Origin: JBAXTE01 sp037130365
GTDB taxonomy: Bacteria; Bacteroidota; Bacteroidia; Bacteroidales; WCHB1-69
Direction of reading: 5' to 3'
Assembly: GCA_037130365.1 (NCBI GenBank)
Contig: JBAXTE010000001.1
Coordinates: forward strand, 1-64,000
DNA length: 64,000 nt
The notes under the pieces were generated by a model. That model had not been told where the DNA came from, did not search any database, and saw nothing but the letters and a program-made list of their open reading frames with translations. The position numbers and the translations under genes are program-made. How positions within the stretch are numbered: position 1 is the first letter of the stretch; every line of letters begins with the position of its first letter. This document shows positions 51,038-62,000 of this stretch, one piece after another.

Positions 51038-51493
51038 CTACTTTTTTTCTGATTTTGTTGTGTTTAGATAAATCTTATGTGGCGGATTATTAGATTCTTT
51101 AATCCCCATTGTTTCAAGTTTCTTAAGAACCATAGATTGCTTTAGGCTATCCATCATATCTGCTTTGCTCGAAATGTATTCGTAACGAAGTTCGATAAGT
51201 TCTTTTTTAGTTCGTTCAATTTTAATTAGGTTTTTTTCTGCAACATTGTTGTTATAAATATATAAACCAGCAAACAAGGCCATCATGAGTAAAAAAGGAA
51301 ATTGCTGAATCACAGAGCTTTTGGAAAGCATTTCTCCTCCCAATATCTCTCTAAATCCTTTAAAAGCTCCCTTATATTTAGGATTAATTGGAGTTCTTTC
51401 TTTTACCGCTTCTTTCTCTTTCTCAACAGGAATTTCAACTTCTTCTTGATATTCTTCTTCTTCCTCTTCAATTTTTTTAAATCTATTTGCCAT
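51038..51493 (-). CDS. ftsL: FtsL-like cell division protein
   Basis: A 151-residue bitopic protein. It has an acidic N-terminal cytoplasmic part (EEEEEYQEEVEIPVEKEKEAV near 8-28), one transmembrane helix near 66-84 and a coiled-coil periplasmic part (KNLIKIERTKKELIELRYEYISSKADMM). FtsL is too variable to identify by sequence; its size, topology and place between rsmH and ftsI identify it. It is 2 bp after rsmH and 3 bp before ftsI. Confidence 0.85.
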   Translation of the reverse strand: MANRFKKIEEEEEEYQEEVEIPVEKEKEAVKERTPINPKYKGAFKGFREILGGEMLSKSSVIQQFPFLLMMALFAGLYIYNNNVAEKNLIKIERTKKELIELRYEYISSKADMMDSLKQSMVLKKLETMGIKESNNPPHKIYLNTTKSEKK

Positions 51494-51495
51494 AA

Positions 51496-52395
51496 CTACT
51501 TTTTTTCTGCAATTCGTAACTTAGCACTACGGGCTCTGGGGTTTTCACTAATTTCTTTTTCGCAAGGAAGGCAAGGTTTCCGAGTAATTGCATTAAGTGG
51601 AGTAAGCATGTTACCATAGAAGTCTTTTTCAATAACACCTTCAATATTTCCACTTTTTATGATATTTTTCACCAATCGATCTTCTAATGAATGATAGGAA
51701 ATCACTACTAATCGTCCACCTGGTTTTAAGCAATCGACTGCTTGAATTAAAAACTCAGATAAAACATCCATTTCGTGATTGATTTCAATACGAAGTGCTT
51801 GAAAAACTCGAGCGTAAAAGCTATTTTCTTTCCCTCGAGGAGCAATTGATGACAATACTTGTTTAAGTTCAAAAACCGTTTGAATAGAGCTGTTTTTGCG
51901 AGCATTTACAATCATTTTTGCAATCTTTCGAGAAGTTGGCAATTCTCCATATTTAAATAACACGCTCGCAATTTCTTGTTCTTCTGCCATGGCTATATAA
52001 TCTGCAGCATTCATCCCTTTTCTTGTATCCATCCTTAAATCCAAAGGACCGTCAAAACGAATGGAAAAGCCACGTTCTGGAACATCAAATTGATGGGATG
52101 AAACACCTAAATCAGCCAAGATTCCATCACAAGGAAATGCTTGATAGAATTTTAAGAAACTGGATAATCGGCTGAAATTACTATTAATAAAGGTAAAACG
52201 ATCATCTTCGATAAGATTCTGTTTTGCATCTTCATCTTGATCAAAAGCTACAAGCCTTCCATCAATTAATTGCTTCATTATTTCGCGCGAATGTCCTCCA
52301 CCCCCAAAGGTAACATCAACATAAATTCCATTAGGATTTATGTTTAATCCGGAAATGCTCTCCGTTAATAATACGGGGTTATGATAAGTGCTCAG
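51496..52395 (-). CDS. rsmH: 16S rRNA m4C1402 methyltransferase, probable CTG start
   Basis: RsmH methylates N4 of C1402 in 16S rRNA. The first in-frame ATG (52278) would delete the first about 40 residues, including the SAM motif VDVTFGGGGHSREIM, which reads on without a stop back to a TAG. Between that TAG and TYHNPVLL the only plausible initiation codon is CTG at 52395, giving MSTYHNPVLL, the usual family N-terminus, and 299 residues, the usual length. SAM motif I is at about 30-42; DQDED near 52-56, and LADLGVSSHQFD near 95-106 follow. The 17-bp overlap with the mraZ stop suggests coupling by reinitiation. Confidence 0.85.
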   Translation of the reverse strand: MSTYHNPVLLTESISGLNINPNGIYVDVTFGGGGHSREIMKQLIDGRLVAFDQDEDAKQNLIEDDRFTFINSNFSRLSSFLKFYQAFPCDGILADLGVSSHQFDVPERGFSIRFDGPLDLRMDTRKGMNAADYIAMAEEQEIASVLFKYGELPTSRKIAKMIVNARKNSSIQTVFELKQVLSSIAPRGKENSFYARVFQALRIEINHEMDVLSEFLIQAVDCLKPGGRLVVISYHSLEDRLVKNIIKSGNIEGVIEKDFYGNMLTPLNAITRKPCLPCEKEISENPRARSAKLRIAEKK

Positions 52396-52858
52396 TGGAA
52401 GTGTCTCCTATATTTTTATGTACCATTACTTCTTCTGCCAGATTAGCAAAATCATCAGGTTCGTTGGTTAGAAGATTTTCGTATGTGTTTTTGTTCCATA
52501 CTTCAATGCGATTTGAATATGCAAAGAGCACAATATCTTGCTCTACTCCAGCATAATCAAGCAACGAACGAGGAATTAGAAAACGACCATTCGTATCTAA
52601 TTCAAGTTGTGATGCACCACGCATAAAGTACCGAAAAAAATCACGATTCTTCTTGCTGTATAAGTTTAGCTTATTCAGCTCGTCGCTGATAATGTTCCAT
52701 TCGTCCTTTGGATACATTACCAAACATTTTTCAAAACCACGATTCATGACAAAAGCCCCCGATTTATCGGATGGAAGCTGTTTCTTTAACGCAACTGGCA
52801 TCATTACTCTGCCCTTTGCATCAATTCTACATTCATACTCTCCCATTAAACTTATCAT
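52379..52858 (-). CDS. mraZ: Transcriptional regulator MraZ
   Basis: MraZ is a DNA-binding repressor of its own dcw operon in E. coli and others. I use the ATG at 52858 (MISLMGEYECRIDAKGR, 159 residues); longer frames run back over the promoter. The two SpoVT/AbrB-like DNA-binding repeats are seen as GEYECRIDAKGRVMMPVALKK near 6-26 and GASQLELDTNGRFLIPRSLLDYAG near 81-104. It heads the operon, with three GTGG repeats at 52904-52927 as a likely operator. Confidence 0.93.
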   Translation of the reverse strand: MISLMGEYECRIDAKGRVMMPVALKKQLPSDKSGAFVMNRGFEKCLVMYPKDEWNIISDELNKLNLYSKKNRDFFRYFMRGASQLELDTNGRFLIPRSLLDYAGVEQDIVLFAYSNRIEVWNKNTYENLLTNEPDDFANLAEEVMVHKNIGDTSTEHLS

Positions 52859-52894
52859 GCTCCCACTTTTTTTACTTATCTGATAAAAACAGTA

Positions 52895-52902
52895 CAAAAA
52901 TA
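52895..52902 (-). promoter_or_regulatory. -7 box of the mraZ (dcw) operon
   Basis: The minus strand reads TATTTTTG (TAnnTTTG), 36 bp upstream of the mraZ ATG at 52858. The three GTGG repeats lie immediately upstream, so bound MraZ would cover the -7 to -33 interval. Confidence 0.5.
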
Positions 52903-52928
52903 TCCACTTTTTACCACTTTTTACCACT
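52903..52928 (-). promoter_or_regulatory. MraZ-binding repeats (operator)
   Basis: On the minus strand the order is GTGGT-AAAAA-GTGGT-AAAAA-GTGGA: three direct repeats with 10-bp period (GTGG at 52927-52924, 52917-52914 and 52907-52904). E. coli MraZ binds three TGGGN repeats separated by 5 bp; the spacing here is the same and the core similar. A further GTGGGA lies near the mraZ start (52866-52861), out of phase. Binding is inferred. Confidence 0.7.
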
Positions 52929-52930
52929 TG

Positions 52931-53183
52931 TTGATAACTTTTATACTGAAAGAGCTGCCTAAAAGTTTCATTTATTCAAAGAACTAAACGTATGTGTCTG
53001 ATTTTGCGAACATTATTACTAACAATCGGTTGATAACTTTTTTATACAATCTTATAAAAATAAAAAAAGTGCTATAAAAGCACTGAGTAGATTATGTAAA
53101 AAATAATGATGCATATTTTTGTCCCAAAAAAGAAAACAAAAGTTAGAAAACTCCTTGAAAAAATTACAAATTGCTATAAACAT
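52931..53183. other. Upstream region of the dcw operon
   Basis: There is no gene here. TTGATAACTTTT-type words occur at 52931-52942 and 53030-53041; on the minus strand they read TTATCAAC, one base from the DnaA-box consensus TTATCCACA if followed by A. The rest is AT-rich sequence between the division-cluster promoter and the protease terminator. Confidence 0.5.
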
Positions 53184-53215
53184 AAAAGGCTGGCTCATTA
53201 ATGAGCCAGCCTTTT
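53184..53215 (-). terminator. Perfect palindromic terminator of the C10 protease gene
   Basis: The 32-bp sequence starting AAAAGGCTGGCTCATT is its own reverse complement, with AAAA and TTTT at its ends. It is located 18 bp past the stop of the protease gene and in principle stops transcription from both sides. Confidence 0.88.
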
Positions 53216-53233
53216 AATTTCACAAAATGAAAA

Positions 53234-54997
53234 TTATTTTTTAATCAATTTGGATGAGAATATTGATTTAGATGCAGAATTAACTTTCAGAACATATATC
53301 CCCGCCTTTAATGAGCTAATATTGATTAGAGCATTTCCAGCATTTGAAAATACTGCATTTTCATTATATACAACTCGACCAGTAATATCTAGAATCGAAA
53401 TAGCTGCATTTGTATTTGAAACCTCTGGAATAGTAATCCACAAATTATCAGTTGCAGGATTTGGATATAGAGTTACATTATTTTGAACTGTATAATTTTC
53501 AACCCCTTGATATAAACCTTGAACTGATCCAGTCCATCCTTCGCCTTGCACTGTTGTGTCGGAAGTGAAAACAAGGTATAGTTTTCCACCTTGAACAGTA
53601 TTTATTACTGGAGGAGGAGTTATTCCAGAATATGAACCAATTAATGAATCACCAATAGCATCTGTTGTTCCATGATATATTTTCAAGAAATCATGATCGG
53701 CTTGAGTGTTAAAATAAGTAAATGTAAGTTTAATTGCCATTGAATCTAAATCGATAAGCATTCTGCAATCTGAATTATTTTTATATTGCGACATATTACT
53801 TCCATCATTAAAAGTAAAGTTTGGTTCGTTAAAAACGCGAGTTTCGTAACAGAATTTTTGAGAAAGTGGAGCAATGTTTACAATTAGACTTTGTGATGCA
53901 TTGAATCTTCCACTGCTAGTTGTTAGAGTATCTAAAAAGTAATATCCATCAGCGGCTCCGTCCCAGCCCCAATTCATATGGAAATACTTGTTGTCATTAT
54001 AACCATCGCAAACCCAAGCATGTCCACCTGCAGCTGTAGTAGAATCATCAGTTGCAGAATATAATACAGGTTGATGAGCGTCAATATTATCTTTAATTAC
54101 ACGTTGCCAATTTAATAATGTATAATCAAGACGGCTAATTGAACGAATATCTGGACGATATCTAAAATTATTTTGTAGCGCATAAGCAGCATAAGCAGAT
54201 TGAGTACCCGAGCCATCTGGTCCATAATTCATATTTACAGAAACTCCTGCATGAAACATTAATTTTGAAATTTCTGATCTAGAACCTGCGTTTGCAGTAT
54301 TTGTCATATTACTCCATAAATATTCTACACCATCAAAAGATGCGGAAATTGTACCAAAATAGATATGTGAATATGAATTGCTTCCATTTCCAAATTGAGG
54401 ATATTCATGATAATTCATAATTTGAGCCATAGAAGTAGCAACACAACCAGTTACACATGGTTCAGTAGCTCCAGTAACTATTGGGCAAGAATCATTATAA
54501 CCTGTACCTTGGCCCCAATGGCTGGTTAGTAGTGGTGCAACTCCTTTAACAGTACTTGTTGTTTGATGAGAAAAGTTATTAGTCATCAATTCAGTCCATT
54601 GTGCGTTAACACCTGATTTTGGATTGCTAATTTGAAGATCTGCAACAAACTCTTTAATTGGATTTAACCAACGGGTTACTACTGCCGGAATATTGTTTAC
54701 GTCGAAGTTTCCTGTAGGAGAATACGCGATAATGGCAGGAGCTCTGTCATCAGTTGTTGTAATTACAAATCCTTCTTCCATATTAAAAACAAACATCGTT
54801 GGTTTTCCTGAGAAAAAAAGCGTATGCTCATTAATAACAGAAGATGAATTTAAATTCTGTTTAAAAAACGTTGTTTTGTGCTTGCAATATGCAATTGCAG
54901 CTTTTTTTGCGATAGCTCTATCAATAGGTGCTGAATTGACCTGAATGAATAAGCCAAAGCATACAACTAAAAGCAAAAGGTGTTTGATCTTCTTCAT
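53234..54997 (-). CDS. Secreted C10 family cysteine protease, T9SS type A
   Basis: A 587-residue secreted protease of the streptopain (C10) family. A signal peptide (about 1-22, ending NSA) and an inhibitory propeptide with FVITTTDDRAPAIIAYSPTG near 77-96 precede the catalytic domain: Cys185 in GCVATSMAQIM and His326 in GGHAWVCDGYND, with FHMNWGWDGAADGYY following. A CUB-like domain (about 385-490, FKNNSDC/LKIYHGTTDAIGDS/VFTSD region) comes next. The C-terminus is a T9SS type A sorting domain (LYPNPATDNLWITIPEV, ISILDITGRVVYN, LKAGIYVLKVN). It should cleave proteins outside the cell. Confidence 0.93.
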   Translation of the reverse strand: MKKIKHLLLLVVCFGLFIQVNSAPIDRAIAKKAAIAYCKHKTTFFKQNLNSSSVINEHTLFFSGKPTMFVFNMEEGFVITTTDDRAPAIIAYSPTGNFDVNNIPAVVTRWLNPIKEFVADLQISNPKSGVNAQWTELMTNNFSHQTTSTVKGVAPLLTSHWGQGTGYNDSCPIVTGATEPCVTGCVATSMAQIMNYHEYPQFGNGSNSYSHIYFGTISASFDGVEYLWSNMTNTANAGSRSEISKLMFHAGVSVNMNYGPDGSGTQSAYAAYALQNNFRYRPDIRSISRLDYTLLNWQRVIKDNIDAHQPVLYSATDDSTTAAGGHAWVCDGYNDNKYFHMNWGWDGAADGYYFLDTLTTSSGRFNASQSLIVNIAPLSQKFCYETRVFNEPNFTFNDGSNMSQYKNNSDCRMLIDLDSMAIKLTFTYFNTQADHDFLKIYHGTTDAIGDSLIGSYSGITPPPVINTVQGGKLYLVFTSDTTVQGEGWTGSVQGLYQGVENYTVQNNVTLYPNPATDNLWITIPEVSNTNAAISILDITGRVVYNENAVFSNAGNALINISSLKAGIYVLKVNSASKSIFSSKLIKK

Positions 54998-55433
54998 ATT
55001 CCTAAGTTTAAATTATTTATTTTTTATTGTTAATTATCTATATTTCAATTATTTAATAACCTAACAGCGAATTTTATTTACCAAACTACTAAATAAGGTT
55101 TTTGAGTATACGGACCTTAATCAATATTTTCAGTGTCTTTCAATCTGCAAATATAATTTATTTTAGATGTTTTCTTCAATTATTTTGAATATATTTTCTC
55201 TTTTTTTTTATTTTTTGATATAAATTTTTATTTTACATTAAAAACCAGTGTATTTATCTGTTTTTTTATAAGATAAAAGGAGATAAGTCAAATAGCTCAA
55301 ATTATAAAAGTATTGATATTTTTTAGCGTTATAAAAGTTACAAGAATAAATTTTTACTGATCGATGTATAAAATGATGTATTAAAAATCGAAACCACGTG
55401 TATGCATATTTCAGACCAAAAAAAGATTGAGTC
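54998..55433. other. Intergenic region upstream of the protease gene
   Basis: A 436-bp gap without a credible gene. It contains a -7 box for the protease gene at 55148-55155. The rest (about 55156-55433) is AT-rich and holds no clear terminator for the kinase gene at 55434. Confidence 0.5.
55148..55155 (-). promoter_or_regulatory. -7 box of the C10 protease gene
   Basis: The minus strand reads TATATTTG (TAnnTTTG). It would give a leader of about 140 nt before the ATG at 54997. Confidence 0.4.
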
Positions 55434-58046
<2,613 letters not shown>

Positions 58047-58059
58047 AATCTATAGTTTT

Positions 58060-58482
58060 CTAATATTTGAGATGTATTTTTTGTAAAACATTCTTGACAT
58101 GCTCTAAGCAAATGGGTTTTGCAATATATTCATTCATCCCAACTTTTAAACATCTTTCGCAATCCTCGTCAAGGGTGTCGGCTGTAACAGCTATTATTAC
58201 AGTACTGGAATTGTCATTGTTTGTAGTTCTAATTTGCTTTGTAGCAAGATATCCATCCATAATTGGCATGTGAATATCCATAAAAATATAATCATACTTT
58301 TTTAGGCCACACATAGCGTAGCCTTCATAACCATTTTGAGCAATTTCAACAGAAAACCCTAGTTTTAGTAGAATATTTTTTAAAATGGTTTGGTTTACCT
58401 TGTTATCTTCAACAATCAAGGCTAATTTATTAATAAATGCTTTTATGCAATTGTCATTCTCAATGCTTGAATTATTTGCCAT
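58060..58482 (-). CDS. Single-domain response regulator
   Basis: A 140-residue protein (ATG 58482) made of one receiver domain: acidic pocket IVEDNKVNQTILKN near 23-36, phospho-Asp in YIFMDIHMPIMDG near 66-78, Thr in VIAVTADTLD near 96-105 and Lys in YIAKPI near 118-123. There is no output domain, so it probably shuttles phosphate between the flanking hybrid kinases or to an unseen Hpt protein. It is 13 bp upstream of the 870-residue kinase, so they are cotranscribed. Confidence 0.9.
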   Translation of the reverse strand: MANNSSIENDNCIKAFINKLALIVEDNKVNQTILKNILLKLGFSVEIAQNGYEGYAMCGLKKYDYIFMDIHMPIMDGYLATKQIRTTNNDNSSTVIIAVTADTLDEDCERCLKVGMNEYIAKPICLEHVKNVLQKIHLKY

Positions 58483-58702
58483 TCTAAAACACAATTTAGT
58501 AAATTCATTTTGTAAAATTTTTCGACAAAAAAATCAAAAAAAAATACAATTTTCTTATTACATTTAAATCTAAAATTGCACGAATAAAATTAGAGTACAA
58601 ATACATTCTCTAATCACCATCAATCTAATAAATTAAATATTTAAAAGGACAGATTTTTTAGCAATTTCTAGAATAATTACCAAATTTACAAAAAATCACA
58701 AC

Positions 58703-61681
58703 TTAGAACAAATATTTTTTCAAATATTCAATAATTATATTTTTATTATATGGCTTTGTGATGTATTCGTTCATACCTATTTTTAAACAATTTTCTTTAT
58801 CACCAGGCATTGCATCAGCAGTAAGCGCAATAATTGGAATTTTGTTTTTTCGATTATCTTCAAACGCTCTTATTATGATAGTTGCTTGAATTCCGTCCAT
58901 TTCTGGCATATGAACATCCATAAATATTAAATCGACATGATGTGTTTTGAATTTTTCAAGCGCTTCAACGCCATTTTCAGCTTGAATGACAGCAATACCC
59001 ATCTTTTGAAGCATCTCTTTAATTATCATCATATTAATTCTATTGTCTTCGGCAACAAGGATGATTTTATCAAAACGCAGAATTGAATCTTCAGGATCTA
59101 TTGCTTTAACCAACTTATCACGAAAGGTTTCTTGTAACAGCATATTAAGATTTTCGAATGAATAAGGTTTGTTCAAATGGGAAAGTTGATTCTGTTCTAT
59201 GCTTATATGTTTGGAGATTTTCACAAAGATGGTTGGAGAGCATATAACAATCACCTTTTTCTTTAGGGATAAAAAAAGTTGAATTGATTTTAGCTTGCTC
59301 TCAAAATCAGGAAGATTATAAAGTAGATTAAAAAAGACAATGTCACAATCTGTGAATCGTTCGTTATTATTTCCAATAACCATAGGATATTCAGAAGAAA
59401 AAACACATTCTATATTTAAAAACTCAAAGTATTTCTGCAAAACTTGCATGTTAGAGTTTAGATTATCAAATACTAATACTTTTTTTAATTTTAATATTTT
59501 TGGTTCAATGGCTTTATATGAGTCATTTATCAAGAAAGGAATTTTAAAATAGAAAGTGCTACCAATGCCAAAAGTGCTTTCAACCCAAATATCACCTTCC
59601 ATCATTTCAATTAATTTTTTGGAGATTGTTAATCCCAACCCTGTTCCTTCATGTTTTTTAGTCAGACTTTTATCCACCTGCAGAAAACTTTCAAAAATTT
59701 CAGTTTGATTTTCTTGAGGGATTCCAATACCGGTATCTTTTACCGAAAATATTAATTGAGGATGAAGTGGGTCGTATTTTGAATCTACCGGTGCCACTGT
59801 CAATACAATTTCACCATGATCCGTAAACTTAATCGCATTCCCCACAATATTCATTAGCACTTGTTTTAGACGAATTGGATCTCCGTAAAAGGTGCTTGGC
59901 AAACGAGGATCAATAAAACAACTTAATTCTACTCGTTTAGTTTCGCATTTAGCTGCAAAAGTGTTTAATGAGAGTAATATTACTTCCGAAAGATTAAACC
60001 GAATATTTATTATCTTTAACTTGCCTGCATCAATCTTTGAAAAGTCCAATATATCGTTTACAATATCGTAAAGTGCATGTGCTGATTGTTTTATATTATT
60101 TACATACACCTCTTGATTCCCTTCCATTTCGGTTTGTAAAACCAAATCTGTCATTCCCAAAATTCCATTTAGCGGTGTTCTAATTTCGTGGCTCATATTT
60201 GCCATAAACTCAGACTTTATATTATTCGCTTTTAGCGCTTTTTCGTGTGCAATTGCTGCCGTAAATATTGCTTTTTTATAATTATCAATATTCACAATGG
60301 TTCCATGAATTCCTATTACTTCATAATCTTTAGTATATAATGGTTTTGCAGTAATTGACACCCACAACGGCTCACCATCTTTACACTTAAACACTTGTTC
60401 CGTTTGATAAAATTGATCTTTTAGAATTTGTCTATCAACAATATCTTTTTTTAACTTATCAAAAAACAAGACTGCATTCTCATGGGAATCTTCTGTAAAC
60501 AAATCTTTGATTAACAATCTTTTAAACTCATCCACACTATATTTTGTATGCTGATAAACGGATGGAGTAATGTACGTAATATTAAAATCCAAATCCATTG
60601 TCCACACCATATCGTTAATATTATTAATTAGCAAACTAAGATCTTCATCCTTTTTTTGCAATACTAATTGTGTGTTTTTATGGCTTTCGATTTCAGAAAA
60701 AAGCAACTTTTGAGTAGCAAAATGCGATACTATCAACATGGAGATTCTACCAAACTCATCCTTTCTTTTTTGTAAACTTTTCAGAAATGAATCATCATTA
60801 AATTTGAGTGAATTTGCAATTTGTTTCATTGGCGCACTCACCCAATAATTGATTAATAATATGGTAACAAAAATTGTTAATATCAAGACAATTATACTTG
60901 TAATTATGGTCCATAAATCGATTACTCCCCATCGGTTTATCGATGATAAATGATTTTTAAAATTCAACAGTCCCACAACCTCATATTTCCAATTTAGGAG
61001 TGGAATGGTAATGGTAAATGAATAATCTTTTTCGGTAGTTGAGTACAATTCTTTTGACTTTGAATTTGTGTTTAATTCAAAGTCAATTGTAGCATCACAA
61101 TAAATGGCTAATTTTTCTATATACGCTTTACTCCAAAGTTTCGCTACAAAGAAATAACCTCTATTAACATTGCCTTTTTCTTGAAAATATTCATCGGAGC
61201 CAACAATTTTTCCTCCAAAGATTTCGATTATTTGATTATTTAATATGGTATAGAAGTGAGCACTTTTGCTCATTCTGAACAAAGTTGGAATTTGATTATT
61301 TGGTATAGGAATAGTATCTAAAAGCTGAACACGAGCAGATCTCTTTGCTGCTAGACATTTTAATTTAGGAGAATAAATCCACATATAATCACCCTGATAA
61401 ATATCTAACGAGGTTTGAATGTTATCATCTTCCCATTTTTTGGTGGGTTTGTTAATATATTCGACCATGTCATCCCACGAAGAATAGTCGTTTACTAACT
61501 GAACATACTTGGTTTGCTGATTTTGAATAACATTGTTAATGATAATTTTTTTACTATCTACTATTGAGTTATAATGTATTTGACGCTGATTAGAGTTTAA
61601 TATTCGATAAAACATCAGAAACAATAGAACTATAGCAAAAGATGCAATAATTAATGAAATAATTTTATGTTGAATCTTCAT
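58703..61681 (-). CDS. Hybrid histidine kinase with CHASE4-like sensor and pseudo-receiver
   Basis: A 992-residue membrane kinase. Two transmembrane helices (about 7-27 and 260-283) frame a CHASE4-like periplasmic sensor with VNDYSSWDDMVEYI near 63-76. A HAMP-like linker (APMKQIANSLKF) and PAS domain (about 340-460) follow, then HisKA with NMSHEIRTPLNGILG near 496, and HATPase_c with N box and G boxes (KDTGIGI, HEGTGLGLTISKK). The first receiver-like region (about 730-845) is degenerate: VFDNLNSNMQ replaces the acidic pocket and FFNLLYN the phospho-Asp. The second (LVAEDNRINM, FMDVHMPEMDG) is intact. The signal is unknown. Confidence 0.92.
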   Translation of the reverse strand: MKIQHKIISLIIASFAIVLLFLMFYRILNSNQRQIHYNSIVDSKKIIINNVIQNQQTKYVQLVNDYSSWDDMVEYINKPTKKWEDDNIQTSLDIYQGDYMWIYSPKLKCLAAKRSARVQLLDTIPIPNNQIPTLFRMSKSAHFYTILNNQIIEIFGGKIVGSDEYFQEKGNVNRGYFFVAKLWSKAYIEKLAIYCDATIDFELNTNSKSKELYSTTEKDYSFTITIPLLNWKYEVVGLLNFKNHLSSINRWGVIDLWTIITSIIVLILTIFVTILLINYWVSAPMKQIANSLKFNDDSFLKSLQKRKDEFGRISMLIVSHFATQKLLFSEIESHKNTQLVLQKKDEDLSLLINNINDMVWTMDLDFNITYITPSVYQHTKYSVDEFKRLLIKDLFTEDSHENAVLFFDKLKKDIVDRQILKDQFYQTEQVFKCKDGEPLWVSITAKPLYTKDYEVIGIHGTIVNIDNYKKAIFTAAIAHEKALKANNIKSEFMANMSHEIRTPLNGILGMTDLVLQTEMEGNQEVYVNNIKQSAHALYDIVNDILDFSKIDAGKLKIINIRFNLSEVILLSLNTFAAKCETKRVELSCFIDPRLPSTFYGDPIRLKQVLMNIVGNAIKFTDHGEIVLTVAPVDSKYDPLHPQLIFSVKDTGIGIPQENQTEIFESFLQVDKSLTKKHEGTGLGLTISKKLIEMMEGDIWVESTFGIGSTFYFKIPFLINDSYKAIEPKILKLKKVLVFDNLNSNMQVLQKYFEFLNIECVFSSEYPMVIGNNNERFTDCDIVFFNLLYNLPDFESKLKSIQLFLSLKKKVIVICSPTIFVKISKHISIEQNQLSHLNKPYSFENLNMLLQETFRDKLVKAIDPEDSILRFDKIILVAEDNRINMMIIKEMLQKMGIAVIQAENGVEALEKFKTHHVDLIFMDVHMPEMDGIQATIIIRAFEDNRKNKIPIIALTADAMPGDKENCLKIGMNEYITKPYNKNIIIEYLKKYLF

Positions 61682-61978
61682 CGTATCATGTTAATGTATT
61701 TTGGCTTATAAATGCAATGAAAAGATTAAAAACGCCAAATATTGACCGTAAATTTAAAAAAAATACATTCCCAAAGCGAAAATTTTTAATAAATATTTAC
61801 TTGATGCATTTATAGAAGGTATTGTTTAACTCAAAAATTGATTATCTGGTAATACTAAAAATTGATTTTTCAGCAAAAAACATATACTGAGCCCATTGAA
61901 TAGGTATGCGATGATAGCTCAATGTCGATAATTTATAAAATCTCTCATTAATATATGTTAAATGAATTTGCTTTTTTG

Positions 61979-61986
61979 TAAATTTG
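61979..61986 (+). promoter_or_regulatory. -7 box of the glycosyltransferase gene
   Basis: TAAATTTG (TAnnTTTG) lies inside the first codons of the frame that starts at ATG 61962 and 14 bp before the TTG at 62001, supporting the shorter start. Confidence 0.4.
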
Positions 61987-62000
61987 CCAAAAGGATATCA

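Noticed and set aside
52278..52280. ATG 52278 as start of rsmH
   Set aside because: It would remove the YHNPVLL start and SAM-binding GGGGHS motif, both present in frame upstream.
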